Below are positions 33,622-42,752 of a stretch of DNA of 64,000 bases, piece by piece. The DNA is taken from positions 540,492 to 604,491 of the forward strand of contig JAHBUE010000001.1 of the NCBI GenBank assembly GCA_019638235.1, written 5' to 3'. The notes beneath the pieces are model-generated. The model was not told the origin of the DNA. It ran no database searches and worked only from the letters and a program-made list of their open reading frames with translations. Source of the DNA: Cyclobacteriaceae bacterium (GTDB lineage: Bacteria; Bacteroidota; Bacteroidia; Cytophagales; Cyclobacteriaceae). Position 1 is the first letter of the stretch. Each line of letters starts with the position of its first letter. The position numbers were made by a program, and so were the translations under genes.

Positions 33622-33753
33622 GACCAACGTGCAGATAAGATTTAAACACAATTTGCAGGCAAAAGGTTACTTTAGGCCACTGCATATTATGTTTCAAGAT
33701 TCATTATGACGGAATCTGTTCAAAAACGAGGCCATTTATAATAAATTTTAGTT

Positions 33754-34875
33754 GTGCTGAAAAAAATTGCCATTGTAGGCGGGGGGTTGGCCGGGTTAAT
33801 TGCCGCCATACGGCTTGGAAAAGCGGGATTACCCTGCCTGCTTTTTGAAAAAAAAGTTTACCCGTTTCACCGCGTTTGTGGCGAATACATATCTAACGAA
33901 GTATTACCATTTTTGAAAAAGGAACAGCTTTTTCCCGAAAATATTCAGACGCCCCGCATCAATGTGCTACAACTTTCATCAGTAAGTGGAAAAACGGCAG
34001 AACTTTCTTTGGATATGGGAGGCTTCGGAATAAGTCGTTATGCTTTTGATTATTTTCTTGCGCAACAAGCCGTTAATGCCGGAGTGGAAATTATACACGA
34101 AGAAGTTGATGCGATAACGTTTTATGAACAGGAGAAAACATTTTCAGTTACAACCGGCCGGGGTTCCTGGCAGATTGATTTCGTTATCGGGTCGTTTGGC
34201 AAGCGCTCAAGACTTGATATTAATCTGCAAAGAAGTTTTATTGAAAAACGTTCGCCTTATGTCGGGATAAAGTATCACATCCGGACACAGCACCCCGATA
34301 ACGTAATAGCGCTCCATAATTTTAACGGAGGATATTGCGGGATAAGCAATATTGAAGATGGGAAGTCAACACTATGTTATCTTGCTCATCGCGATTTGCT
34401 GAAAAAACATAAATCGATAAGCGCATTGGAAAAAGAAGTTTTGTTTCAAAACCCTCATTTAGAACGCATCTTTACATTTGCTGAATTTTTGTTCGGCAAA
34501 CCCGAAACCATCAACGAAATTTCTTTTGAAACAAAAGAGCCGGTGTTCAATCATATACTTATGGCAGGTGATGCTGCCGGTATGATTGCGCCCTTGTGTG
34601 GCAACGGCATGGCTATGGCCATACATACCGGAAAATTAGTTAGCGATATTGTTACAGAAGCCATCAATCATCAACATTCGCGAGAGTGGGTAGAGGCAGG
34701 ATATACTCAACAATGGAAGAAACTGTTTCAAGACAGGTTGCGTACGGGAAGAGTCATCCAGAACTATTTGTTTGGCAGTGTGTGGTCATCGCGATTAGCT
34801 GTTTCATTGGCTGTTAACTCCAACGCTATAGCCAACTATATCGCGCGAAGAACGCACGGAGAAATTATTCAGTAG
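33754..34875 (+). CDS. FAD-dependent oxidoreductase of the geranylgeranyl reductase/UbiH-like group
   Basis: The 373-aa flavoprotein starts with the FAD Rossmann fold GGGLAG (9-14), followed by HRVCGEYISNE, and carries the second FAD signature AGDAAGMIAPLCGNGM near residues 275-290. Similar flavoproteins hydroxylate or reduce polyketide and isoprenoid products. It starts at GTG 33754, the only start that keeps the Rossmann fold. Neighbours are a UbiA prenyltransferase, a type III PKS and a methyltransferase, so it probably acts on the same product. Confidence 0.88.
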   Translation: MLKKIAIVGGGLAGLIAAIRLGKAGLPCLLFEKKVYPFHRVCGEYISNEVLPFLKKEQLFPENIQTPRINVLQLSSVSGKTAELSLDMGGFGISRYAFDYFLAQQAVNAGVEIIHEEVDAITFYEQEKTFSVTTGRGSWQIDFVIGSFGKRSRLDINLQRSFIEKRSPYVGIKYHIRTQHPDNVIALHNFNGGYCGISNIEDGKSTLCYLAHRDLLKKHKSISALEKEVLFQNPHLERIFTFAEFLFGKPETINEISFETKEPVFNHILMAGDAAGMIAPLCGNGMAMAIHTGKLVSDIVTEAINHQHSREWVEAGYTQQWKKLFQDRLRTGRVIQNYLFGSVWSSRLAVSLAVNSNAIANYIARRTHGEIIQ

Positions 34876-34934
34876 TTCATAAATGCCACTCACGCAGTGA
34901 TGCCTGTGGCAGAAGGCACAAAGCACAAAGATTA

Positions 34935-35825
34935 TTAAAACGCATCAAGAATATTACTACTATCAAGAAAGAACCACATAAAAAATACGTTCAGACTTGT
35001 AGAAGCAATACGGTTAAGCCACATGGTGTGTGCGTGGTCTGCTTTACTTTCATCTTTACGCACCTTCAAAAACCACCAAATGAAAAACAGTAACGTTGGC
35101 GAAAGCGCAAGTAAGAACGTTAACGCATACATGATTTTAAAATAATACGTGAAGTAATAGAAGAACCCGGCTACAGCAAGTGTAAACACGAATGCAGTAA
35201 AATAAAATGTTCCGCGCACGCCAAGCCGTAAACTTAACGTTTCATCACCGCGTGCTGCGTCATCTTCATGTTGGTAAACCTGCGTCATCGGGTAATTACC
35301 CAGCAACATTACGGTAGAGAGTACGGCAGGCGTAATTACATGCGGTTTAAGAATTGTTCCGAAATCAAAATTATTCAGGCCGGCATAACACATTAAAAAT
35401 GTAAAGCATCCCTGGAAAAAACCGGTAGCTAACCATCCGCCAACAGCGTATTTCTTTAGCCTGATAGACGGATGACTGTACGCTTTGGATATTAGCCCAT
35501 ATAGTAAAAGCATGGCGGCAAACAGGGCGCTTATTTTAAGATACCCCAGGAGTATCGCTATCGCATCGAACAAAAGAGAAAGGTAATAAAGCCCACTGTT
35601 AACAGGCGGAGGATTTTTCAGTCCACCGATACTTTTCTCATCTTTATCAAAATAGCTGTTATAGCCGTTGCTGGCCGGGTACAAAAACAAGTGAAGGATA
35701 ATAAAAACCCACAACAGCCGGTCGGGGTTCAGGTTGGGAGAGATAGCAACACTGAACAGGAAAACCGGCATCAAAAACCAGGAAAACGGAATACGCAAAT
35801 GCAACCAAGCCGATAATGAAAACAT
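34935..35825 (-). CDS. UbiA-family prenyltransferase
   Basis: From ATG 35825 the 296-aa product is a multi-pass membrane protein (about eight helices) with both Asp-rich motifs of UbiA-type prenyltransferases: NSYFDKDEKS (56-65) and DDAARGDETL (188-197). These bind Mg-diphosphate and the enzyme transfers a prenyl chain to an aromatic acceptor. The longer frame reaching 36164 would overlap the type III PKS gene and carries non-homologous residues. It lies divergently to the PKS gene. The acceptor may be the PKS product; that is inference. Confidence 0.85.
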   Translation of the reverse strand: MFSLSAWLHLRIPFSWFLMPVFLFSVAISPNLNPDRLLWVFIILHLFLYPASNGYNSYFDKDEKSIGGLKNPPPVNSGLYYLSLLFDAIAILLGYLKISALFAAMLLLYGLISKAYSHPSIRLKKYAVGGWLATGFFQGCFTFLMCYAGLNNFDFGTILKPHVITPAVLSTVMLLGNYPMTQVYQHEDDAARGDETLSLRLGVRGTFYFTAFVFTLAVAGFFYYFTYYFKIMYALTFLLALSPTLLFFIWWFLKVRKDESKADHAHTMWLNRIASTSLNVFFMWFFLDSSNILDAF

Positions 35826-35897
35826 GTTTTTCCTGAATAAGAGATTAGTAAAAACTTCGTAAACTAAAATTATTCTTTTTAGCTTACTATTGAAATC

Positions 35898-37001
35898 ATG
35901 AGCTTTATTTCTTCCATAGGTATTGCTGTTCCTGAATATGCGTTCAGCCAACCGGCTATTGCCTCGTTTATGGAAAGGGCTATGCAGCCCGGCTATACCG
36001 AAAGCCGAAAACTGCATGCTGTTTTTCGCGCAAGCGGTATTGATACGCGGTATTCTGTTCTGGACGACTATGGCAAGCAAGACAATTACAGTTTTTATCC
36101 GAACACCGAAAACTTCGAGCCTTTTCCATCTACACAACACCGGGCGGAAGCCTATCGAAAACACGCACTACCGTTAAGTGTTAAAGCGGCAGAAAATTGT
36201 TTTGCACAATCGGCTTCTGTAAAACCAAAAGATGTAACCCACCTGATACAGGTAAGTTGTACAGGCATGTATGCTCCCGGTTTGGATATTGACCTGATAC
36301 GCCACTTTTATCTTAGCGAAAGCATTCAGCGAACCTGTATCAATTTTATGGGGTGCTATGCGGCTTTTAATGCTATTAAAATTGCTGATGCCATTTGCAA
36401 ATCCAATCACCAGGCTATTGTTTTAATTGTGTGTACGGAACTATGCACGCTTCACTTTCAAAAAGAACCAATAGAAGATAACCTGTTGGCGAATGCGCTC
36501 TTTGCAGATGGTGCGGCCGCCCTGCTGGTAACGTCATCTCCGCAATCGGGATGGAATCTCTCTCCGCAGGCTTTTCATAACGGGCTTGCCTTTAACGGAA
36601 AGGAGCACATGGCTTGGAATATTGGTAATCATGGTTTTGAAATGAAACTCTCTACACATATTCCCAACACAATTCGCACAGGAATAAAAAAACTTACAGC
36701 AGAATTACTTGATAGTCTGCAACAAAACACAGCTGATATTTTTTCTTATGCGATTCATCCGGGCGGAAAGAAAATTCTTGAAGCCGTTGAACACGAATTA
36801 AGTATTAGTCGTGAACAGAACGAACCAGCCTATACAGTATTGAAAAATTATGGCAATATGTCGTCTGTAACGATTTTGTTTGTGTTGCATCATGTTGTGC
36901 AACAACTTAAATCACAAGATACTGAAAAACTGATTTTGAGTTTTGCATTTGGCCCCGGGCTTACATTAGAAAGCATGTTGCTGAAAACGCATTATCAATG
37001 A
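35898..37001 (+). CDS. Type III polyketide synthase (chalcone/stilbene synthase family)
   Basis: The 367-aa protein has the complete type III PKS triad: catalytic Cys153 in FMGCYAAFNA, His287 in AIHPGGKKIL and Asn320 in NYGNMSSVTILF. Such enzymes extend an acyl starter with malonyl units and cyclise the chain, giving alkylresorcinols, pyrones or related phenols. Starter-pocket residues cannot be read by eye. Its stop overlaps the methyltransferase start by 4 nt. In the actinobacterial srs operon a type III PKS, a methyltransferase and a flavin hydroxylase together make phenolic lipids, an analogous set. Confidence 0.93.
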   Translation: MSFISSIGIAVPEYAFSQPAIASFMERAMQPGYTESRKLHAVFRASGIDTRYSVLDDYGKQDNYSFYPNTENFEPFPSTQHRAEAYRKHALPLSVKAAENCFAQSASVKPKDVTHLIQVSCTGMYAPGLDIDLIRHFYLSESIQRTCINFMGCYAAFNAIKIADAICKSNHQAIVLIVCTELCTLHFQKEPIEDNLLANALFADGAAALLVTSSPQSGWNLSPQAFHNGLAFNGKEHMAWNIGNHGFEMKLSTHIPNTIRTGIKKLTAELLDSLQQNTADIFSYAIHPGGKKILEAVEHELSISREQNEPAYTVLKNYGNMSSVTILFVLHHVVQQLKSQDTEKLILSFAFGPGLTLESMLLKTHYQ

Positions 37002-37708
37002 GCCGCTTTAATACCCGTTCAGTCGCACCTGAAATCATGGACGACCTGTTGTGTTCAGGAGAAGTGGTACACCAGACGTTACGTGAACTTGATGTTATCA
37101 ATCATTGGTTGGGCGGAAACAGCGTAACGATTAACGGTTTAGAAGTTCTTCTTAGAAATAGACCTGCCGTAAAATCGCTGCACATTGCCGATATGGGTTG
37201 CGGCAGCGGTGAGATGCTGAAACTAATCAACAATAAATTTAAAGAAGCCTACCCTGGTATACAGCTTACCGGTATTGACGCAAACCCCAACATTATTGCT
37301 TATGCAGAAAGTCATTGCAACGATTATCACAACATCCGCTTTAAAGCAGAAAACATTTTTGATTCATCTTTTCAGAAAGAATCCTACGACATTGTTATCG
37401 CAACCCTGTTTCTTCATCATTTTTCGCATGAGCAACTTGTAGAAATTTTTCGTTCATTAAAAAAACAGGCCACCATTGGCATTGTTGTGAACGACCTGCA
37501 CCGGCATCCGCTTGCCTATTATTCCATAAAATTGCTAACCCAACTCTTCTCCCGGTCTGCTATGGTAAAATACGATGCCCCACTTTCTGTTTTGCGGGGC
37601 TTCAGGAAGCGCGAAATCAGGCAAATTTTAAAAGACGCAGAGATAGACCGGTACACATTACGTTGGCGATGGGCCTTCCGATGGCAACTTGTTATAAACA
37701 TTCGTTGA
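36998..37708 (+). CDS. Class I SAM-dependent methyltransferase of the type III PKS cluster
   Basis: The 236-aa protein carries the SAM-binding motif I ADMGCGSGE (about 64-72) and a following acidic residue (GIDANPNI), then DIVIATLFLHHFS (motif IV region). The ATG overlaps the PKS stop by 4 nt, indicating translational coupling. It probably O- or C-methylates the polyketide or its quinone product. The C-terminal basic residues (RWRWAFRWQLVINIR) suggest membrane association. Confidence 0.87.
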   Translation: MSRFNTRSVAPEIMDDLLCSGEVVHQTLRELDVINHWLGGNSVTINGLEVLLRNRPAVKSLHIADMGCGSGEMLKLINNKFKEAYPGIQLTGIDANPNIIAYAESHCNDYHNIRFKAENIFDSSFQKESYDIVIATLFLHHFSHEQLVEIFRSLKKQATIGIVVNDLHRHPLAYYSIKLLTQLFSRSAMVKYDAPLSVLRGFRKREIRQILKDAEIDRYTLRWRWAFRWQLVINIR

Positions 37709-37768
37709 ACAGAAATCCTGGTCTGGCACAATTTTCGTACTTTCGATGGTTCTAACTAATATTACATT

Positions 37769-38320
37769 ATGATACGCTTAAAAAGAATACCCCTTCTGGC
37801 CATGTTAATTATACTGGGCGCCTGCTCTTCGGGCGTGCTGGGCAAAAAGGTAAAAGAGCCTTTTATGGGCAACGCCTATGAATCCAACAACCGTTTTTGG
37901 AGAGGCACCGGTAAAGGAAGCAGCTCGCAGGATAATATCGCCCGCAGCAAAGCCGACCTGGATGCCAAGGCACAGCTTGCCGGACAAGTAAACACCACTA
38001 TGAAGCAGGTTGCCGACCAGTATTTAAGCGATACCGGCAATGAGCGCGCAGCCGATATAGCCGATAAGTTTCAAAGCTTAGTGCGCCAGACGATGAACAC
38101 CAACATTTCTGACCTGCGTAAAATAGGGGAGAAGAAATTTTATAACGAGCAGACAAAAGAGTACACCGTGTTTATGGCGTATGAGGTAAAGAAAAATGCC
38201 ATGCTAAGATTTATGAAGCGCCAGGCCAAAGTAGATCAAACCATCAACGAGCGCCAGCGCGATTTGATTGAGAAGATCATTGACGAAGAGTTAAGCAAAC
38301 TTGATGATGACGATGATTAA
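37769..38320 (+). CDS. LPP20-like lipoprotein
   Basis: The 183-aa product has a signal peptide with lipobox (IILGAC, Cys about 19), then an amphipathic domain with FWRGTGKG and ARSKADLDAKAQLAGQ and a helical acidic tail ending in SKLDDDDD. The arrangement (a W-x-G turn followed by Ala-rich helices that begin after a substrate loop) resembles the LPP20 lipoprotein family, whose function is not settled. A terminator follows at 38344. Confidence 0.65.
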   Translation: MIRLKRIPLLAMLIILGACSSGVLGKKVKEPFMGNAYESNNRFWRGTGKGSSSQDNIARSKADLDAKAQLAGQVNTTMKQVADQYLSDTGNERAADIADKFQSLVRQTMNTNISDLRKIGEKKFYNEQTKEYTVFMAYEVKKNAMLRFMKRQAKVDQTINERQRDLIEKIIDEELSKLDDDDD

Positions 38321-38343
38321 AAAGCATTAATTTCTCACAAAAA

Positions 38344-38371
38344 AGACCTGGCATATCGTCAGGTCTTTTTT
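38344..38371 (+). terminator. Rho-independent terminator after the LPP20-like gene
   Basis: A perfect 7-bp stem (agacctg 38344-38350, caggtct 38360-38366) is flanked by an A-tract and followed by a T-run. A 9-nt loop separates the arms. Confidence 0.85.
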
Positions 38372-38383
38372 ATTCTTAAATTC

Positions 38384-39250
38384 ATGTCGATGAAAAAAAT
38401 ATTTGTGCTCTTGCTTCTGGCTAATCCGTTATTAGCCCAACAGCTACCCGGAACAGAAATCTACCTGTTTGATTTAAAGGTTAAGAAAAACAGTATTCAG
38501 TTGTCAAACCCAAAAAATATAACTAACCGCAAAGGGTACGATAACCAACCGCATTTTCACCCCGAAAAACCTTTCCTCTATTATTCATCTGCCGATGAAG
38601 AAGGGCGAACTGATATTCTTGTTTACGATTATGTAAAAAATGAAACACGAAAACTAACCAACACATCCGAACGGGAATATTCCCCCACCGTAACACCAGG
38701 CGGAAAATTTATTTCGTGCATTATACAACGTGATAATGGCGCACAGGATTTGGGTAAATACCCGGTTGATGGCGGAGAGCCTGTTGTAATCATTAATAAC
38801 CTTACAGTTGGCTATCATGCCTGGATAAATGAAGACGCTCTTGTACTGTTCGTATTAGGCAGGCCCCATACCCTTCGGTTATATTCTGTAAAGGATAAAA
38901 AAGACATAGAGCTTTCCGAAAACATTGGGCGGTCGCTGCACCGCATACCCGGCACAACCGATATTAGTTTCATAGACAAACAAAGGCCGGAGTGGATGAT
39001 TAAAAAACTCAACGGCAAAGACTTTACAATAGAGTCCATCGCGCCCACCTTGCCCAATCGTGAAGACATAGCCTGGACTAACGATGGAAAAATTTTAATG
39101 AGTGATGGGGAGCAACTTTATTTCTGGCAGCCGGGTAAAAGTGAAACGTGGATTCGGGTTGACCTGCCCAAGACAAACCCGATAATAGGCATAACAAGAT
39201 TAGCGATAAGCGCTTCGGGAAAAAAATTGGCCTTAGTGGTTGATGAATAA
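38384..39250 (+). CDS. Secreted TolB/PD40-type beta-propeller protein
   Basis: The 288-aa protein has a signal peptide (KKIFVLLLLANPLLAQ) and beta-propeller repeats of PD40 or TolB type, visible as GYDNQPHFHPEKPFLYYSS, EYSPTVTPGGKFISC and NREDIAWTNDGKILM. There is no C-terminal OmpA or other domain. It may bind proteins or glycans at the envelope. ATG 38390 (MKK...) is an alternative start two codons later. It is the third propeller-type protein of this window. Confidence 0.8.
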   Translation: MSMKKIFVLLLLANPLLAQQLPGTEIYLFDLKVKKNSIQLSNPKNITNRKGYDNQPHFHPEKPFLYYSSADEEGRTDILVYDYVKNETRKLTNTSEREYSPTVTPGGKFISCIIQRDNGAQDLGKYPVDGGEPVVIINNLTVGYHAWINEDALVLFVLGRPHTLRLYSVKDKKDIELSENIGRSLHRIPGTTDISFIDKQRPEWMIKKLNGKDFTIESIAPTLPNREDIAWTNDGKILMSDGEQLYFWQPGKSETWIRVDLPKTNPIIGITRLAISASGKKLALVVDE

Positions 39251-39290
39251 GGCTTCGGGAATTTGAACATTGCATTATATTGCTCCCCGA

Positions 39291-39920
39291 ATGAAAAAAC
39301 TCAAACACATTGCCATTTCAGGAAATATCGGTTCGGGTAAAACTACCTTAGCCGAAAAGCTATCGAAGCATTACGGGTGGACACCCCTCTTTGAATCAGT
39401 AGATAAAAACCCCTACCTGAAGGATTTTTATGGCGACATGACCCGGTGGGCTTTCCACCTTCAAATCTACTTCCTCAACAGCCGGTTTAAACAGGTAAAC
39501 GAAATCCGCGCAAGCGAGAGCGCAACTATCCAGGATAGAACAATTTACGAGGACGCCTATATTTTTGCAGCCAACCTCCACAAAAGCGGGCATATTTCCG
39601 ACCGCGATTACCAAAGCTACTTAGACATATTCAACTCCATGATAAACTTTGTTCAGGGCCCCGATCTGCTCATTTACCTGCGATCCGACATCCCTAAACT
39701 CGTTCGCCAGATTCAAAAACGGGGACGCGAATATGAATACGCCATGCGCCTTGATTACCTCCAAAACCTCAACGAGCACTACGAAAACTGGATCAGTACC
39801 TACAAGCACGGCAAGTTGCTGATCGTAAACGTGAACGACCTTGACTTTGTAGAACGGATAGAGGATTTCTCCTTTATCGTTAACCGCATAGACCTGGAAC
39901 TACACGGTTTATTCTCTTAA
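39291..39920 (+). CDS. Deoxynucleoside kinase
   Basis: The 209-aa kinase phosphorylates deoxynucleosides in the salvage pathway. It has the P-loop SGNIGSGKTTLAEKL near the N terminus, the DRTIYEDAYIF motif (conserved DR plus acidic residue) and the LID-region RGREYEYAMRLDYL. ATG 39291 is preferred over an earlier TTG at 39270, which would add residues with no family match. The specificity among dA, dG and dC cannot be read by eye. Confidence 0.9.
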   Translation: MKKLKHIAISGNIGSGKTTLAEKLSKHYGWTPLFESVDKNPYLKDFYGDMTRWAFHLQIYFLNSRFKQVNEIRASESATIQDRTIYEDAYIFAANLHKSGHISDRDYQSYLDIFNSMINFVQGPDLLIYLRSDIPKLVRQIQKRGREYEYAMRLDYLQNLNEHYENWISTYKHGKLLIVNVNDLDFVERIEDFSFIVNRIDLELHGLFS

Positions 39921-40029
39921 CGTACGATTACGTCCACCTGTGTAATTCCAAAACATTGAATACCTTTAAGCGTATTCTTTGTATTCTATTACCCTACATT
40001 TTATAAAATCATTATACATAACATTGTTT

Positions 40030-40216
40030 ATGCTGTTCGCCTTGTTCGTTAGCGGACAGGATGATAAAAAGGAAAACATCCGCAACACCAATACGGTGAA
40101 CAAAGTGATGGAAAACGGCAGGTTATACGATGGATGAGGTTTATCCCGCTCCGCGAAAAGCAAACTTCAGTTGGCACCAGAGCAAGCCAACAGAGGCGCT
40201 CCCCGGAATCCGGTAA
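40030..40216 (+). pseudogene. Frameshifted C-terminal remnant of an amidohydrolase
   Basis: Two overlapping frames encode adjacent pieces of the tail of an amidohydrolase family protein. The first (40030-40137) contains ENIRNTNTVNKVMENGRLYD, and the second (40130-40216, frame +1) continues with MDEVYPAPRKANFSW. In intact members NGRLYDG is followed directly by the -MDEVYP- type segment, so a small deletion caused the frameshift at 40130-40137. Everything upstream, including the catalytic domain, is missing. A terminator follows at 40227, in the right orientation for the lost gene. The leading bases before ENIRN could be a chance signal-like stretch. Confidence 0.65.
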
Positions 40217-40226
40217 GGATAATAGG

Positions 40227-40260
40227 CTGTCCTGTATCTTCAGGGTGCAGGACAGTTTTA
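40227..40260 (+). terminator. Terminator following the amidohydrolase remnant
   Basis: An 8-bp stem (ctgtcctg 40227-40234, caggacag 40248-40255) with a 13-nt loop is followed by TTTTA. It is oriented for plus-strand transcription, which fits the pseudogene before it rather than the minus-strand GH3 gene after it. Confidence 0.75.
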
Positions 40261-40277
40261 TTTCTTCACAGACTGAT

Positions 40278-41801
40278 TCACACAGAAACAACCATCTTCA
40301 GAATATCATCAACATATTCGCGCGAGTTGGACAGGCGTGGTACTTTGTTTTGCCCGCCAAGTTTTCCACGGCTTTTCATCCAGTTATAAAACGTGCCGGG
40401 CTCAACACTGTGGATTTTAGGCGCTACCAAAGCCAGGTCATGCGAACGCTTTGCGTCATAGTCGCTGTTTATCTGCCGTAAGGCTGAGTCGAGGATATGC
40501 GTAAATTCTGCCAGATCACCGGGTCGTTTCTTGAATTCAACAATCCACTCATGCCCGCCCTTTTTGTTGGCCTCCAGAAACACGGGGGCGGCCGTAAAGT
40601 TGTCCATGATTGCGCCTGTGGCTTCGCACGCTTTTGTAATGGCGGCTTCGGCATTTTCAACAATCACTTCTTCGCCAAAAGCGTTGATGAAATGTTTGGT
40701 GCGTCCGGATATTTTTATCCGGTAAGGCGACAGCGAAGTGAACTTAATCGTATCGCCAATACTGTAACGCCATAAACCGGCATTTGTACTGATTACCATA
40801 GCATAGTTTTTATCCAACTCCACATCGCCCAACTGCACCGCTTTCGGATTTTCCTTATCCACTTCTTCCATCGGAATAAATTCATAGAAAATTCCGTAGT
40901 CGAGCATCAGCAACATTTCATCCGAATCGCGCCTGTCCTGTATACCAAAAAATCCTTCGCTGGCATTATAAATTTCCCAATAAACCATAGACGGATCAGG
41001 GATCAATTCATGGAACAAGGCGCGATATGGCTTGAATGAGACCGCACCATGAAAAAAGACTTCAAGGTCGGGCCATACTTCTTTAATATACTTTTTACCG
41101 GTGAGTTGCACTACCCGTTGTATTAGCAGGATCGTCCAGGTGGGTACACCGGCAATGTTGGTTACATTTTCTTGCACGGTTTCGTGTGCAAGTTTTTCAA
41201 TTTTTTCTTCCCAATTGCTCATCAGGGCTGTTTCAAGTTTTGGCGTGCGGATAAACTCTGCCCAGACAGGAAGGTTTTGCATGATGACCGCAGATACATC
41301 ACCATAGTAGGAAGAGGCGGTAGGATCAAATTCGTTTACCTGGTGACTGCCGCCAACAGCCAACCCTTTGCCGTCAAAAATTTTTGTGTTCGGATAGTTG
41401 TTTACAAAAATCGAGATCAGGTCTTTGCCGCCTTTAAAGTGACAATCGTCCAATGCCTCTTGCGATACGGGGATAAACTTGCTACGTGCGTTTGTTGTGC
41501 CTGATGATTTTGAGAACCACTTGATTTCGGATGGCCACAAAACATTCTGTTCGCCCCGCATTTGTCGTTCGATGTAGGGAAAAATATTTTCATAGGTGTG
41601 AACGGGCACCCGTTCGCGAAACGTACTGTAAGTGTTGATGGAGCCGAAATCATATTGCTTGCCGAATTCCGTTGCTTTTCCTGTTTGAATCAGCTTTCGG
41701 AAGATTTCATCCTGCACTTCATGGGGGTATTTCATGAACAACTCCATTTGATGAATACGTTTTTTCATCACCCACGTCAGTATAGAATTCAGCAGCCCCA
41801 T
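40278..41801 (-). CDS. GH3 auxin-responsive promoter family protein
   Basis: The 507-aa protein resembles plant GH3 acyl-adenylating enzymes, which conjugate carboxylic acids to amino acids, and is frequent in Bacteroidota where its substrate is unknown. Recognisable motifs are WFSKSSGTTNARSKFIPV (adenylate-forming motif I region), the acceptor-side segment VYWEIYNASEGFFGIQD, and NAGLWRYSIGDTIKFTS with the later FINAFGEEV. A TATTTTTG -7 box lies just upstream. Confidence 0.9.
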   Translation of the reverse strand: MGLLNSILTWVMKKRIHQMELFMKYPHEVQDEIFRKLIQTGKATEFGKQYDFGSINTYSTFRERVPVHTYENIFPYIERQMRGEQNVLWPSEIKWFSKSSGTTNARSKFIPVSQEALDDCHFKGGKDLISIFVNNYPNTKIFDGKGLAVGGSHQVNEFDPTASSYYGDVSAVIMQNLPVWAEFIRTPKLETALMSNWEEKIEKLAHETVQENVTNIAGVPTWTILLIQRVVQLTGKKYIKEVWPDLEVFFHGAVSFKPYRALFHELIPDPSMVYWEIYNASEGFFGIQDRRDSDEMLLMLDYGIFYEFIPMEEVDKENPKAVQLGDVELDKNYAMVISTNAGLWRYSIGDTIKFTSLSPYRIKISGRTKHFINAFGEEVIVENAEAAITKACEATGAIMDNFTAAPVFLEANKKGGHEWIVEFKKRPGDLAEFTHILDSALRQINSDYDAKRSHDLALVAPKIHSVEPGTFYNWMKSRGKLGGQNKVPRLSNSREYVDDILKMVVSV

Positions 41802-41996
41802 AAGTACACGATAATCTCAAAAATAGGCAGAATATGATGAATTAAAAGAGGGAAAATGAGCCGGAAAAAAGTATTTCTTTAGTAACTGTCGTTACGCACG
41901 TTCTCCAATTATTTTCACACCCAAAGTTCGGGCAGGCGCCAAGAACGCTAAGAAAAACGCAGGATTTTAAAGGATTGCTGTTAATGCTTCGTCTGT
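41802..41996. other. Intergenic region between lptB and GH3 with a fragment of the 30425 repeat
   Basis: The 195-bp space holds the GH3 -7 box (41818-41825), a short cttta...taactgtcgtta stretch and, near 41938-41957, ccaagaacgctaagaaaaac, related to the left arm of the inverted repeat at 30425. No gene is seen. Confidence 0.4.
41818..41825 (-). promoter_or_regulatory. -7 box upstream of the GH3 gene
   Basis: On the minus strand TATTTTTG matches the Bacteroidota -7 consensus TAnnTTTG, 16 bp before the GH3 ATG. No clear -33 TTTG is seen. Confidence 0.5.
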
Positions 41997-42752
41997 CTAA
42001 ATACCCTGGTTTTGGGTTACTACTTTCGCCCTTCGCAATTCAAAATTCTGGCCGAGGTAAACCTTGCGCACCTGGGGGTCGTTAGCGAGGTCTTCGGCTG
42101 TGCCGGATTTAAAAAGTTTACCATCCACCATCAGGTAGGCGCGATCGGTTATGGAAAGGGTTTCATCCACATTATGATCGGTAATAAGAATACCGATATT
42201 CTTGCTTTTCAATTTGGCCACGATAGATTGAATTTCTTCAACCGCAATCGGGTCAACACCGGCAAAAGGTTCATCGAGCAAGACAAAGCCCGGATCAACC
42301 GCAAGGGCACGGGCTATTTCGGTTCTTCTTCGCTCGCCACCGGATAGCGACATGCCGAGATTTTTCCGAACCTTATGCAAACTGAATTCATCAATCAACT
42401 CATCTACTTTTGCCATGCGTTGTTGCCGCGAGTAATTGCGCATTTCCAATACAGCTAAAATATTTTCTTCTACCGTTAGCTTTCTGAACACCGAGGCTTC
42501 CTGCGCTAAGTAGCCAATGCCTTTGCGTGCACGCTGGTACATGGGCAACGCGGTTATCTCTTCGTTATCTAAAAAAATCTTTCCTTCATTGGGTTTAATC
42601 AGGCCAACGATCATATAAAATGACGTAGTCTTTCCGGCACCGTTGGGGCCAAGCAAGCCTACAATTTCGCCTTGCCCAACCTGTACGGATACGTGATCTA
42701 CTACCGTGCGGCTCTTATATTTTTTTACGAGATTTTCTGCCCGAAGAATCAT
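41997..42752 (-). CDS. lptB: LPS export ABC transporter ATP-binding protein
   Basis: LptB (251 aa) is the ATPase of the LptB2FGC machine that extracts lipopolysaccharide from the inner membrane and sends it to the cell surface. Walker A GPNGAGKT is at 35-42, the signature LSGGE at 136-140 and Walker B VLLDEP near 157-162, with the switch His in [12 protein letters not shown] short C-terminal extension is family-typical. It overlaps the recJ stop by 4 nt. LptF, LptG and LptC are not in the window. Confidence 0.95.
   Translation of the reverse strand: MILRAENLVKKYKSRTVVDHVSVQVGQGEIVGLLGPNGAGKTTSFYMIVGLIKPNEGKIFLDNEEITALPMYQRARKGIGYLAQEASVFRKLTVEENILAVLEMRNYSRQQRMAKVDELIDEFSLHKVRKNLGMSLSGGERRRTEIARALAVDPGFVLLDEPFAGVDPIAVEEIQSIVAKLKSKNIGILITDHNVDETLSITDRAYLMVDGKLFKSGTAEDLANDPQVRKVYLGQNFELRRAKVVTQNQGI

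Noticed and set aside
35826..36164. Extension of the UbiA gene to a start at 36164
   Set aside because: It overlaps the type III PKS gene and adds residues with no resemblance to UbiA enzymes; ATG 35825 gives the correct N terminus.
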